From contig CALUQE010000002.1 of the NCBI GenBank assembly GCA_944322845.1, forward strand, positions 62,001 through 126,000: 64,000 nt of DNA, given 5' to 3'. Positions 1 to 9,263 of this stretch are shown in pieces; position 1 is the stretch's first letter, and the number at the start of each line of letters is the position of its first letter. This stretch comes from Candidatus Gastranaerophilales bacterium (GTDB taxonomy: Bacteria; Cyanobacteriota; Vampirovibrionia; Gastranaerophilales; Gastranaerophilaceae). The notes below the pieces were generated by a model, which was not told where the DNA came from, made no database searches, and worked only from the letters and a program-made list of their open reading frames with translations. A program made the position numbers and the translations under genes.

Positions 1-125
1 ATATGGAGCTCGAAAAAGAATCTATCGAAACTCAATTGACTTATGCAAAGGAAAGATTACAAAATATCGAGCAAGCTTGCAGCGAAGGAATCAAGGATTC
101 AGCTCCGAAGTTCGGACTCGGTTAA
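1..125 (+). CDS. C-terminal end of an unidentified protein (5' truncated)
   Basis: An open frame runs from the window edge to a TAA at 123-125. The visible 40 residues include an ATG at position 3, but this is probably internal because no ribosome-binding site can be seen. The sequence is charged and helical-looking (residues such as ESIETQLTYAKERLQNIEQ), like the end of a coiled coil, and ends in KFGLG. I do not recognise the family. A strong hairpin follows 20 bases after the stop, which supports this as a real gene end. Confidence 0.6.
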   Translation, partial: MELEKESIETQLTYAKERLQNIEQACSEGIKDSAPKFGLG

Positions 126-144
126 TAATTATTATACATATCAA

Positions 145-181
145 AATAGGGTGCTCCAATATCACGGACACCCTATTTTTT
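145..181. terminator. Hairpin terminator between convergent genes
   Basis: AATAGGGTG (145-153) pairs with CACCCTATT (169-177), with an additional inner TCC/GGA pairing. A T run follows on the plus strand (176-181) and four T on the minus strand side. It lies between the plus-strand gene ending at 125 and dnaE ending at 185 on the minus strand, so it probably serves both. Confidence 0.8.
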
Positions 182-184
182 ATG

Positions 185-3100
185 CTAAACCTCTAATGGT
201 TGATCTAACGAGCGAATAGAAACATCAACCTCATTAGGGAAAAATTGCTTCATATGATTTACTAAATCATTAGTAGAATTTACCCAGAAGGTCGGTGAAG
301 TAAGAATTTTTGTACTGTAACCCTCCATCGGGGGAAGCTTAAACATTACAGGGTCATCTCCGTGATGTTTGGCTAAAATGTTCTTTATTCCGCACAATTC
401 TTCATATTTTACATCTCTTTTCAGGCTCAAAGTAACTATATTAGAGTTTTCAACCGATTTTACATTATCAATGAGGACGCTTACCTGACCTTCATCTCCT
501 CTGTGCTGGACTTTTCCTGTTATTACCACCTTATTATCCTGCTGCAGCAGGTCGCCGAATTCTAACAGCTTCTTGTGGAAGCATACGCAATCGACCTTTC
601 CGGTTAAATCTTCAAGTGTAACAAACCGCAGGAATTTTGTCGGGTCCTTTTTAGTAGGAATTTGTCTTGTGGCTGTAACCAGCCCGCAGATTGTAACTTC
701 TTCCTCCTCTTTTGCACCTGCAAGTTCCGTAATCCTGTGAGTCATAAGGAACTGCATCTTATCTCTTATTGAAAACAGAGGGTGCGAGGTTACGTAAAAT
801 CCCAGAAATTCTTTTTCAAACTGCTGTATTTCCTTGTCTGAATACTCGGCGTCGCTTCCGGTTAGTTGATATTGGACATTTGAAAATTCATCATCTGCTC
901 CCATGGCCGCAAACAAGCTTACCTGACCCATTGCCTTGTTTTTAGCCTCTTTTGAGGTGACATCAAGAATATGTTCTATGTTTTCAAACAGTTGTTTTCT
1001 GCTCTTTTCGATATTTGAAAAGGCTCCTGCTTTAATCAAGCCTTCAAGAGACTTTTTGTTAACGAATTTTGCGTCAACACGTTTACAGAAATCAAAAATA
1101 CTCTTAAATTCGCCGTTTTCTTCGCGTTCCTTGATAATAGCTTCTACAACAGGTTCACCTACCTGTTTAATTGCAGCAAGCCCGAATCTTATATTGTCTC
1201 CGTCAGGTGTATATTCAAGATAAGAATGATTAATATCCGGCGGTAATACTTTTATTCCGTACTTTTGCGCCTCTTCTATGTATAATTGTGTCTGATCTTT
1301 GTTATCAGAAACACTTGAAAGAAGTGCTGAAAGATATTCTACAGGATAATGGCATTTAAGATAAGCTGTCTGATACGCTACAAATGCATAAGCTGCCGAA
1401 TGCGACCTGTTGAAGCAGTATGATGCGAAAGCTTCTATTTGCTCAAACAGGGTAGCGGCATCCTCAGGCTTCATATCATGTCTTGTAGAAGCAAGTTCAA
1501 TGAACTTACCTTTTTGCTTCTGCATTTCTTCGACTTTTTTCTTACCCATCATACGACGGACAATATCAGCTTCACCCAGCGTATAATCCGCAAGAGTCTG
1601 GAACACTTGCATAATTTGTTCCTGATATACGATTGTGCCGTATGTATCTTTAAGAATTGGTTCTAATAACGGATGAGCGTAAGTGACTTTCTTTAGTCCG
1701 TGTTTTCTTGCAACAAACTCATCCACCATCCCCGAACCCAGAGGCCCCGGACGGAAAAGAGCAACAAGAGCGCCTAAATCTTCAAATACGTCTGGTTTTA
1801 GGCGTTTTACAAGGTTAATCATACCCTGGGATTCAAGCTGGAATACTCCGACGGTTTCGCCTCTCACGAGCATTTTGTAAGTTTCTTTATCATCCAGAGG
1901 AATGTTATTTATGTCAATATCAACACCTCTGTATTTTTTAACCATATCTACGGTTTTGTAAATCATTGTCAGGTTTCTTAAACCCAGAAAGTCCATTTTC
2001 AGAAGAGAAAGAACTTCCGTTACCTCATGAGGCGGATAACCAGTCTGTACGATACCGTCTTTTGACGGCTGAACCGGAATAATTGTATCTAATGGTGCGT
2101 GAGAGATAATAACGCCTGCAGCATGCGTACCCGTACCGCACTTAAGCCCTTCAATCGCAATAGACATATCAATTAGCTTTTTAAAGCCTACTGTTTTGCC
2201 GGTTTCCGGATTAAGAATTTGATAATCTTCATCATAAAGTTTTCTTAGCTCTGAGCCTTCAACCTTAATTGCGTCTCTTATCCACTTTGCCTTTGGATTT
2301 GTAGCTGTTGCAAGTTCAATTGCCGGTTCGATTAAGCCTGAAAGTCTGTTACTTTCAGCAAACGGAACTTTTAAAATTCTGGCGACACCTTTGAATGCCG
2401 CTTTCGGTGCGTACGTGGAGAAAGTAATAATCTGACAAACTCTGTCTTCACCGTATTTTTGGGTTACGTAATCAATTACCTGACGGCGTTTTTCAATACA
2501 AAAGTCAATATCAATATCGGGCATCGTGAAACGCTCTTCGTTCAAGAATCTTTCGAACAACAGGTGGTGTTTAATAGGATCCAGATCCGTTATTTGAAGA
2601 GCATAAGCAACTACACTTCCGGCTGCAGAACCACGTCCCGGGCCTACAGGGATGTTATGAGTTTTGGCATAATGTATAAAATCCCAGGTTATAAGGAAAT
2701 ATGCCGCAAATCCCATTTTATTAATAACGCTAAGCTCGTAATCCACACGCTGCTTTAAATCATCAGAAACTTCGCCGTACCTTTGTTTTAAACCTTCATA
2801 TACAATATGCTCTAAATAACTTTCATTAGTATACCCTTCCGGAACTTCATAATGCGGAAGAGGTGCATTTCCGAGCTCAATTTCTATGTGGCATTTTGCT
2901 GCCGCATCTTCGGTATTTTGCACACATTCCTCAAAAGTGGCATCATCCATCCATGAGAATGCTTTCCGCATTTCTTCTTTGGACTTGATATAAAACTCAT
3001 TATTAGGAAAATGGAATCTGTTAGGGTCATCCTTATCAGCGTTTGTCTGCAGGCAAAGCAAAGTATCCTGCGCGTCTGCATCCTCTCTTCTTAAATAGTG

Positions 3101-3715
3101 AGAGTCATTTGTAATAATCATCTTGATGTCAAGCTCACGGGCTATTTTGATTAAATCCGGATTAGTACGTTTTTGATCATCCAAATTATGGTCTTGAAGT
3201 TCTATATAATAATCATCCCCAAAAAGCTCTTTATACCTTTGTGCAGTTTCTTTTGCCTTGTTATAATCACCTTTTAAAAGGTTTTGCAGGACTTCGCCTC
3301 CTAAGCAGGCAGAAGCGCAAAGCAAGCCTTCATGATGCTCTTTTAAAAGTTCAAAATTTATACGCGGCTTATAATAAAAACCTTCACACCACGCAGTTGA
3401 AACGAGTTTTATAAGGTTTTTATACCCGACTGCGTCTTTACATATCAAAATTAAGTGATAAAGCGGATTATTAGCGGAATCATGAACATGAATATCTCCG
3501 TCATGAACATAAAATTCGCATCCGATAAGCGGATTAATCCCTGCTTCTTTAGCTTTTTCATAAAATTCGATTGCGGAATACATAACACCGTGGTCAGTAA
3601 CCGCTATTGCCGGAAGTTCATTTTCCTTGGCATAATTTACCAGATCCCCGATTCTTATTGTTCCGTCAAGGAGTGAAAACTCCGAGTGGATATGTAAAGG
3701 TATAAATTTTCCCAT
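185..3715 (-). CDS. dnaE: DNA polymerase III alpha subunit (replicative polymerase)
   Basis: Catalytic subunit of the replicative DNA polymerase III holoenzyme. The 1176-residue length matches the DnaE1 type. The N-terminus is a PHP domain (HIHSEFSLLDG near residues 8-18, TDHG near 40). The polymerase core has GPGRGSAAGSVVAYAL near residue 355 and the catalytic aspartate cluster MPDIDIDF near 398-405. A tandem helix-hairpin-helix region and an OB-fold (about residues 990-1070, VTICGLVTATRQ onward) follow. It lacks the internal exonuclease domain of PolC. The ATG at 3715 opens directly into the PHP motif; its Shine-Dalgarno is weak (TGAAG). It lies 40 bases downstream of the glycosyltransferase gene on the same strand, a neighbour with no obvious functional link. 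Confidence 0.97.
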   Translation of the reverse strand: MGKFIPLHIHSEFSLLDGTIRIGDLVNYAKENELPAIAVTDHGVMYSAIEFYEKAKEAGINPLIGCEFYVHDGDIHVHDSANNPLYHLILICKDAVGYKNLIKLVSTAWCEGFYYKPRINFELLKEHHEGLLCASACLGGEVLQNLLKGDYNKAKETAQRYKELFGDDYYIELQDHNLDDQKRTNPDLIKIARELDIKMIITNDSHYLRREDADAQDTLLCLQTNADKDDPNRFHFPNNEFYIKSKEEMRKAFSWMDDATFEECVQNTEDAAAKCHIEIELGNAPLPHYEVPEGYTNESYLEHIVYEGLKQRYGEVSDDLKQRVDYELSVINKMGFAAYFLITWDFIHYAKTHNIPVGPGRGSAAGSVVAYALQITDLDPIKHHLLFERFLNEERFTMPDIDIDFCIEKRRQVIDYVTQKYGEDRVCQIITFSTYAPKAAFKGVARILKVPFAESNRLSGLIEPAIELATATNPKAKWIRDAIKVEGSELRKLYDEDYQILNPETGKTVGFKKLIDMSIAIEGLKCGTGTHAAGVIISHAPLDTIIPVQPSKDGIVQTGYPPHEVTEVLSLLKMDFLGLRNLTMIYKTVDMVKKYRGVDIDINNIPLDDKETYKMLVRGETVGVFQLESQGMINLVKRLKPDVFEDLGALVALFRPGPLGSGMVDEFVARKHGLKKVTYAHPLLEPILKDTYGTIVYQEQIMQVFQTLADYTLGEADIVRRMMGKKKVEEMQKQKGKFIELASTRHDMKPEDAATLFEQIEAFASYCFNRSHSAAYAFVAYQTAYLKCHYPVEYLSALLSSVSDNKDQTQLYIEEAQKYGIKVLPPDINHSYLEYTPDGDNIRFGLAAIKQVGEPVVEAIIKEREENGEFKSIFDFCKRVDAKFVNKKSLEGLIKAGAFSNIEKSRKQLFENIEHILDVTSKEAKNKAMGQVSLFAAMGADDEFSNVQYQLTGSDAEYSDKEIQQFEKEFLGFYVTSHPLFSIRDKMQFLMTHRITELAGAKEEEEVTICGLVTATRQIPTKKDPTKFLRFVTLEDLTGKVDCVCFHKKLLEFGDLLQQDNKVVITGKVQHRGDEGQVSVLIDNVKSVENSNIVTLSLKRDVKYEELCGIKNILAKHHGDDPVMFKLPPMEGYSTKILTSPTFWVNSTNDLVNHMKQFFPNEVDVSIRSLDQPLEV

Positions 3716-3755
3716 AACTTCAATCTATCACATAAACGTATTAAGGTTTGTAAAA

Positions 3756-5408
3756 TTATTCCTCACCTTTATCAACAAGGATATATTTTCTTCCGCTATC
3801 AATAATCCTATAGTTCAATTTTCTTATATCATCATTTAAATGTTTTTTCTGGATTATTACAAGATTATTTTTTATAAGCAGTGCTTGTTTTAAATCCTCA
3901 ATATCGTAGGTAAGCCCGTAAACTACCGGTTTTCCTTCATCTCCATAATAATTAAGTGAATATTTGTTCCAGAATTTGTATGTTGTAAGTGCTTTATTGT
4001 GCTCATCCGCATACTGAGCGAATCGTAATAAATCATTCTGCCCGAACTTGTAGTCAATTTCAAAGAAAATTTCTGTCCCGAATGCGGAGAGAAGAAGCAT
4101 TAAAAAGACATACGTAAAGAAAACCCTGCCGTATTTTTCTATTTTTGCATAATAAATTGACAATGCTCCGGCAACAAACAGAAGCACTATGCACATTGGT
4201 TTTGCGGGAGCTATATCGTGGTTCAACTGCTCAGGCAGATAAAACGGTGTAAATATTGCCACAATTGAAGCAAATATGAATATTCCGCCCAGAATATAAA
4301 CTGTTTTATTAATAAATCTGCTATACTCGCCTTTTTCTATGTAATTAGTCCATATATATCCGCCCAGACATCCTAATGAGCCATAAATTGGCAGAATATA
4401 TGTAATTAATTTTGTGTCAGAAGAAGAGAAAAACAGAAGAATAAATAAAGCAATTATCCCGTTATAAACTATAAATTGCTGCGGAATTGTTAAATTTTTG
4501 AACTTAAAATCTCTTTTCTGAATTTTTCTTATCAAAACGACAAGAGTTGATATAATCCAAGGGAAAAATCCCCAGAGTATAGTTAAAAGATAGAAATAGA
4601 ACGGCTGTTCTCGTCCCAGAACATTTCCGCCGATAAATCTTTCAATATGGTGTTTCATTATGTATTCATTAAAAAATAACGGGTCATGCATCTCCAGCAT
4701 TACTAAATGCCAAGGCAAAGTTATTAATAAAAAGATTATCATACCTACAATGAAATACTGAGGTTTGAATATTTCTTTAAATCTCTTAGAAAAAATGGAT
4801 ATAAAAAACATTGAACCGAATGGTACAACAAATCCGGGTATGCCTTTTGCCATAACAGCCAATCCTGAAAAGGCATAGAATAACCACCAGAAATATTTTT
4901 TATTTTTTTCCTGACAGAAATTGGTATACATACCAAAACAGAGTGAAAACCACACGCAGGTAGAAACAACAATATCTAAAATAGCAAATTTTGCTAAGAT
5001 AAGAAATTCCATAGAAGTAGCCTGAATAAGCGCTGCGACGACTCCATAGGTGCGTGATACAAGCTTTCTTCCCATAAAATAAGTTAAAAAGCAGGAAAGA
5101 GTTCCATACAATGCAACCGGAAATCTTGCCGTGAATTCATTTATCTTGCCGAATATTGCAAAAGATAAACATTCTCCCCAGAAATAAAGCGGTGGTTTTT
5201 CGAAGAAATACTGATGATTAAGATATAAAGTAAGAAAATTCTTAGATCTGTACATATCTTCTGCCATAGAAACGTATCTTGTTTCATCCACATCCATAAG
5301 AGCATAGGCCCAGATGTTATGGAAAAATATAAAGTAGAACAATATGCATAATCCCAGGATTGTAAATAATTCAGGATGTTTCAATACAAAATTTTTTACT
5401 TTCAGCAT
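3756..5408 (-). CDS. ArnT/PMT-like membrane glycosyltransferase (GT39/GT83 type)
   Basis: A 550-residue integral membrane protein with about ten or more hydrophobic segments. After the first membrane span comes DVDETRYVSMAEDM (residues about 38-51), matching the acidic catalytic loop of the PMT_2/ArnT family, followed by FFEKPPLYFW, another family hallmark. These enzymes transfer a sugar from a polyprenyl-phosphate carrier to lipid A, protein or another acceptor on the outer face of the cytoplasmic membrane. The acceptor cannot be deduced here. A soluble C-terminal region of about 90 residues follows the last span. The start ATG at 5408 has a GGAGGGG Shine-Dalgarno. Family assignment is firm; substrate is unknown. 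Confidence 0.85.
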   Translation of the reverse strand: MLKVKNFVLKHPELFTILGLCILFYFIFFHNIWAYALMDVDETRYVSMAEDMYRSKNFLTLYLNHQYFFEKPPLYFWGECLSFAIFGKINEFTARFPVALYGTLSCFLTYFMGRKLVSRTYGVVAALIQATSMEFLILAKFAILDIVVSTCVWFSLCFGMYTNFCQEKNKKYFWWLFYAFSGLAVMAKGIPGFVVPFGSMFFISIFSKRFKEIFKPQYFIVGMIIFLLITLPWHLVMLEMHDPLFFNEYIMKHHIERFIGGNVLGREQPFYFYLLTILWGFFPWIISTLVVLIRKIQKRDFKFKNLTIPQQFIVYNGIIALFILLFFSSSDTKLITYILPIYGSLGCLGGYIWTNYIEKGEYSRFINKTVYILGGIFIFASIVAIFTPFYLPEQLNHDIAPAKPMCIVLLFVAGALSIYYAKIEKYGRVFFTYVFLMLLLSAFGTEIFFEIDYKFGQNDLLRFAQYADEHNKALTTYKFWNKYSLNYYGDEGKPVVYGLTYDIEDLKQALLIKNNLVIIQKKHLNDDIRKLNYRIIDSGRKYILVDKGEE

Positions 5409-5452
5409 AGACTCTTCCCCTCCGGTATTACATTTATAATAATACCATAAAA

Positions 5453-5484
5453 AACATCCGATTGATTTTTATCAACCGGATGTT
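5453..5484 (-). terminator. Rho-independent terminator of the coiled-coil gene
   Basis: AACATCCG (5453-5460) pairs with CGGATGTT (5477-5484), extended by TTGAT/ATCAA around a short T loop. Read on the minus strand the stem is followed by a run of T (complement of the A run 5448-5454). It lies just after the stop of the gene ending at 5524 on that strand. Confidence 0.8.
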
Positions 5485-5523
5485 ATATTGTTTGTAAAAT
5501 AAGTTTCGTTAGTTATTCTAAGT

Positions 5524-7368
5524 TTAAGCTATGATTTGTCTTGCAGCTGCTTCGGCTTTTTTGTTTTTATTGTTAACAATCCCTGCTCCGATTAAAGCAC
5601 CTGCAATTGCTGTACCTGCAATCCATGCTGCTTTTGTTTTTCCGCTCATACCTTTAACCTTGTTATTCAAGCTGTTTACAAGATTATCAAGTTCTGATTT
5701 AGCTTTTTCTACAGCATCTTGTGCAGTCTTTTTAGCTGTTTCGTTAATTTTGCCTTTTTCTGCAGCAACCTTGTCATAGATTGCCTGCTTATCTTCAACG
5801 ATTTTAGCTAATTTCTTGTAGCTTTCTTTTTCCATTGCTTGAGCTTCTGTTAAACCGACTCTTTCAGCATCATCAGCCAATTGAGGGAATTGTTTTAAGA
5901 TGGCTTCTTTAGCTTTTGCAATACCTTCATCAGCATTACGTTTGTCAGCAATCTTGTCTTCAAGTTCACGGATTACATTATGATCTTTAAGACAATTTGC
6001 TATATCATCGCTTAGTGACTTTGCTTCTGTATTATATGATTCCAAGATTTCTTTTCTTGAAGTAATCATATCTTTTACTGTTTGAAGATCTAACGTTCCG
6101 CCGGTCGGAGCTGTATAACGACCTTTTAATGTAGTAGGAATCTTAGTACTTGCACCACCGTTCTTTTCAATAGCTTTATTAACTGCAGCTAAATCTGACT
6201 TATAGAACTTAGGCTTTCCTTTTTCGCCTTTACCATTAACCGCTTCATTAATAATATCAGCAATCTTGACTTCTTTTCTGGAGCCTGTCGTATTGTAGAG
6301 TCCTGTTTTTTCTGCCAGTGAGTCAGGAATTGAATCAATAAATTCTTTTTCAAAGTTTACCTGACGATTTCTTAATTCGACATTAGATTTTGCTCTATCT
6401 AACAATGAATCAATTAATTCTTTTCTCTGATCTATATATTTAGCATTTTCGGCATTTTTAAATTCATTAAACATTTCAGAGCTATAAGCATACTTTACTT
6501 TAGTTCTCTTTCCGTCTATTACTTCCCAAATTTCTTTACTATGGTAACCTGATGGAACTTTTTGTCCTTTTTCAAGTTTATCTGCAAAGCTTGCTATTTG
6601 AGAATCTGTTAGTTGAGATTCTTTTTTCAATTCAGGAAGAATTTTTTTACTAAGAGCTTTTGCTTGATTATATTCTGCTGTATGTTTTCCAAAGCCTTTC
6701 TCTGTAGTAAAATAATGTCTTAATTTCTTTGGTTTTGTACCTTTATGAGTATTATAGGTATCGTCCATATATTGCTTGATATCATCTTTTATTGTTTGTA
6801 ATCTTTTTGTATCTTTTCCGCTTGTAGAAGATTCAAATTTGTTAACAGCAGCATTATATTCTGCTTGTAATCTTTGATACTCAGTTTTTACTTCATTTTC
6901 CCAGTTTGCAGCACTTCCTCTTGTATGGAAAGGTTTACCGGTTCTTTCATTTATAACAGGGAGTTCTTTACGGTCTAGTTTTAATTTATCCCAATCTTTA
7001 ACCTTAAATTCTTTACCACCGGCTTTTGTCTCCATCAATTTTGCAAGTTCATCATCCCTTGCCTTAATAGCTTTGTCTAATGCTTCTTTTTCAGCGCCGT
7101 CATAGACAGCTTTGCCTGCATCTGCCAACTCTTTTTCAGCTTTTTCTAATGCCGCTTTCTTTGATGTTAATTCAACTTTATCCTGACCGGTTGCTTCCTG
7201 AACAAGTTCGTCTAAAGTTTTAGCAGGAACTTTGTTTTTTACCATAGAAGTACCTGCCCAGCCTGCTGCTGCGCCGATAGCAGCGCCGCTTAAAGCATAA
7301 GGGGTTGTTGATTTCTTCTGTTGAATTTGTGGTTGATTTACCGCTTGAATTGTTAATTCGTCTGACAT
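5524..7368 (-). CDS. Large coiled-coil protein with glycine-zipper segments at both ends (unknown function)
   Basis: I do not recognise this 614-residue protein. It starts with about 25 polar residues, then a small-residue hydrophobic stretch (SGAAIGAAAGWAG, about 27-39) with GxxxG spacing. A lysine- and glutamate-rich, mostly helical body of more than 500 residues follows, with heptad-like runs such as KAALEKAEKELADAGKAV. Near the end is a second small-residue segment (AWIAGTAIAGALIGAGIV, about 581-598) and a basic tail. There is no signal peptide. The two zipper-like segments could insert in or pack against a membrane, leaving the coiled coil as a tether, which is inference. Start ATG at 7368 has AGGAGTAA upstream. 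It is monocistronic: a divergent region lies upstream and a terminator downstream. Confidence 0.75.
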   Translation of the reverse strand: MSDELTIQAVNQPQIQQKKSTTPYALSGAAIGAAAGWAGTSMVKNKVPAKTLDELVQEATGQDKVELTSKKAALEKAEKELADAGKAVYDGAEKEALDKAIKARDDELAKLMETKAGGKEFKVKDWDKLKLDRKELPVINERTGKPFHTRGSAANWENEVKTEYQRLQAEYNAAVNKFESSTSGKDTKRLQTIKDDIKQYMDDTYNTHKGTKPKKLRHYFTTEKGFGKHTAEYNQAKALSKKILPELKKESQLTDSQIASFADKLEKGQKVPSGYHSKEIWEVIDGKRTKVKYAYSSEMFNEFKNAENAKYIDQRKELIDSLLDRAKSNVELRNRQVNFEKEFIDSIPDSLAEKTGLYNTTGSRKEVKIADIINEAVNGKGEKGKPKFYKSDLAAVNKAIEKNGGASTKIPTTLKGRYTAPTGGTLDLQTVKDMITSRKEILESYNTEAKSLSDDIANCLKDHNVIRELEDKIADKRNADEGIAKAKEAILKQFPQLADDAERVGLTEAQAMEKESYKKLAKIVEDKQAIYDKVAAEKGKINETAKKTAQDAVEKAKSELDNLVNSLNNKVKGMSGKTKAAWIAGTAIAGALIGAGIVNNKNKKAEAAARQIIA

Positions 7369-7601
7369 AACTAATTACTCCTATATTTTACAACTTACTT
7401 TATTTTAATCCCATAAATCTATAATACATCTACTGGTCTTATATATCTAAACACCCGAAAGAAATAAAAATTGCTATATAAGCGTCGTAAAATTTTATTA
7501 AATTTCGAGCCAGTTGTTCAAAACCATTATACTGACTGAATTTCGGCTTGCAAATTTTTCTTTACAAAAGTTAATATTTATTTCTGTGTATTATTTGATA
7601 A

Positions 7602-7630
7602 TTTACATTTATGCCTGTTTGTCATAAACT
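7602..7630 (+). promoter_or_regulatory. Predicted sigma-70 type promoter of gpmI
   Basis: TTTACA (7602-7607) is separated by 17 bases from TAAACT (7625-7630). The gpmI start is 38 bases further on and has an AGGAG Shine-Dalgarno. The rest of the 299-base divergent region 7369-7667 shows no gene or strong hairpin that I can recognise. Confidence 0.5.
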
Positions 7631-7667
7631 ATTAAGGTTAAATGAGACTTAATGAGGAGATTATAAT

Positions 7668-9206
7668 ATGACTAACAGAGTTTTATTATGTATTATGGAC
7701 GGCTGGGGAATTTCTACCGGTTCTGAAAAATATGATGCTACAAAACTTTCACATCCTGTTCATGTACAGGAGTTAATAAAAGATTACCCATCCACAAAAA
7801 TCCATGCTGACGGAGAATATGTCGGACTTCCGCACGGCCAGATGGGCAACAGCGAAGTAGGTCACTTAAACCTCGGCGCAGGAAGAGTTGTTTATCAAGA
7901 CTTATCAAAGATTAACAGAGCAATAAAAGACGGCTCTTTCTTCAAAAACGAAAAATTTCTTGAAGCTATTGAGCATGCTAAAAAGAACAATTCATCACTT
8001 CATATTTACGGGCTTGTATCAACAGGCGGAGTACACTCTTCTTTAGACCATGTTCTTGCTTTAATCAAGCTTGCAGCAGATGAAGGGCTTAAAAAAGTTT
8101 ATGTACACGCTTTTCTTGACGGCCGTGATACACCGCCATCAAGCGCTTGCACTTACCTGCAAACAGTTGAAGACGAACTAAAAAAATACAATCTGCCGCC
8201 GGTTGCAACAGTTATCGGAAGATACTACATTATGGACAGAGACAACCGCTGGGATAGAGTTGAAAAAGGTTATAACTGCCTGCTCTTTGGAGAAGGTGAA
8301 CATGCTTCTTCTGCGGTTGAAGGGGTTAAAAAATCTTACGAAAACGGCGTTACCGATGAATTTGTTCTTCCTACAGCTATCGGCAGTGAAGAAGGGGTAA
8401 ATGTAAGCAGAATTCACGATAATGACTCCATCATTTTCTTTAATTACAGACCGGACAGAGCAAGAGAAATTACGAAAGCCATTAATTTCAAAGATTTTGA
8501 CGGCTTTAACCGCAAAAAAGTGTTGAATAACATTTATTATTGCACAATGACAAGTTATGATGAATCATTTAATTTCCCTGTTGCATTTCCGAAAACTCAC
8601 TTAAAAAACATTCTCGGAGATGTTCTGGAAGCTAACGGAATTAAACAATTCAGAACCGCAGAAACAGAAAAATACGCTCACGTAACGTTCTTCTTTAACG
8701 GCGGAATTGATGAGCCGCAGCCTCACGAAACAAGAATTCTTGTTCCGTCTCCAAAGGTTGCAACTTATGATTTACAGCCTGAAATGAGCGCTCCTGAGGT
8801 TTGCGAAAATGTGTTAAAGGCTATTGAGAACAAAGATTACGGATTTATTCTTGTAAACTTTGCAAACCCTGACATGGTTGGCCATACAGGTGTTATAGAA
8901 GCCGCAACAAAGGCATGCCACGTTGTTGATGAGTGCGTGGGTAAAATTGCTGAAAAATGTAAGGCTAATAATGTAACAATGGTGCTTACTGCAGATCACG
9001 GAAATGCGGAAGTTATGGTAGACGAAACAACATGTAAGCCGCAAACTGCACACACGACAAACGAAGTTCCGTTTGTTATAATCAATGCACCTGAAAAGAT
9101 TGAATTAAAAGAAGATGGTGCGTTATGTAACGTTGCGCCTACAGTTCTCCAGCTTATGGGAATCCAAAAGCCGGCAGAAATGGATTGTGAAAGCTTAATA
9201 AAATAG
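7668..9206 (+). CDS. gpmI: 2,3-bisphosphoglycerate-independent phosphoglycerate mutase
   Basis: Interconverts 3- and 2-phosphoglycerate in glycolysis, in the cytoplasm, using two metal ions. The 512-residue length is typical. The N-terminus has the metal-binding MDGWG; GQMGNSEVGHLNLGAG near residues 57-72 contains the phosphoserine nucleophile. Substrate-binding segments include HAFLDGRDTPP and FFNYRPDRAREI. The C-terminal phosphatase-like metal site has NFANPDMVGHTG and TADHGNAE. The start ATG follows AGGAG with good spacing. It is the first gene of a plus-strand run; a small repeat hairpin separates it from the SNF2 gene. Confidence 0.97.
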   Translation: MTNRVLLCIMDGWGISTGSEKYDATKLSHPVHVQELIKDYPSTKIHADGEYVGLPHGQMGNSEVGHLNLGAGRVVYQDLSKINRAIKDGSFFKNEKFLEAIEHAKKNNSSLHIYGLVSTGGVHSSLDHVLALIKLAADEGLKKVYVHAFLDGRDTPPSSACTYLQTVEDELKKYNLPPVATVIGRYYIMDRDNRWDRVEKGYNCLLFGEGEHASSAVEGVKKSYENGVTDEFVLPTAIGSEEGVNVSRIHDNDSIIFFNYRPDRAREITKAINFKDFDGFNRKKVLNNIYYCTMTSYDESFNFPVAFPKTHLKNILGDVLEANGIKQFRTAETEKYAHVTFFFNGGIDEPQPHETRILVPSPKVATYDLQPEMSAPEVCENVLKAIENKDYGFILVNFANPDMVGHTGVIEAATKACHVVDECVGKIAEKCKANNVTMVLTADHGNAEVMVDETTCKPQTAHTTNEVPFVIINAPEKIELKEDGALCNVAPTVLQLMGIQKPAEMDCESLIK

Positions 9207-9210
9207 CTTT

Positions 9211-9244
9211 CACCTCACCCTAACCCTCTCCTTTCAGGAGAGGG
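9211..9244. repeat. Intergenic hairpin repeat of the CCTCACCCTAACCCTCTCC type
   Basis: CACCTCACCCTAACCCTCTC begins at 9211, and CCCTCTCC (9224-9231) pairs with GGAGAGGG (9237-9244) around a TTTCA loop. The C-rich half is strikingly unlike this AT-rich genome. From memory, very similar CCCTCACCCTAACCCTCTCC elements occur between genes in many unrelated bacterial genomes as short interspersed REP-like repeats. Only one copy is in this window. There is no T run, so it is not a standard terminator. Confidence 0.65.
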
Positions 9245-9263
9245 AATAACCAAGAGAGGATTT

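Noticed and set aside
7369-7667. Riboswitch in the region before gpmI
   Set aside because: No conserved riboswitch core recognised; only short AT-rich palindromes are visible.
9224-9244. Reading the GC hairpin between gpmI and the SNF2 gene as a terminator
   Set aside because: No T run follows; the flanking C-rich sequence extends beyond the stem and fits an interspersed repeat better.
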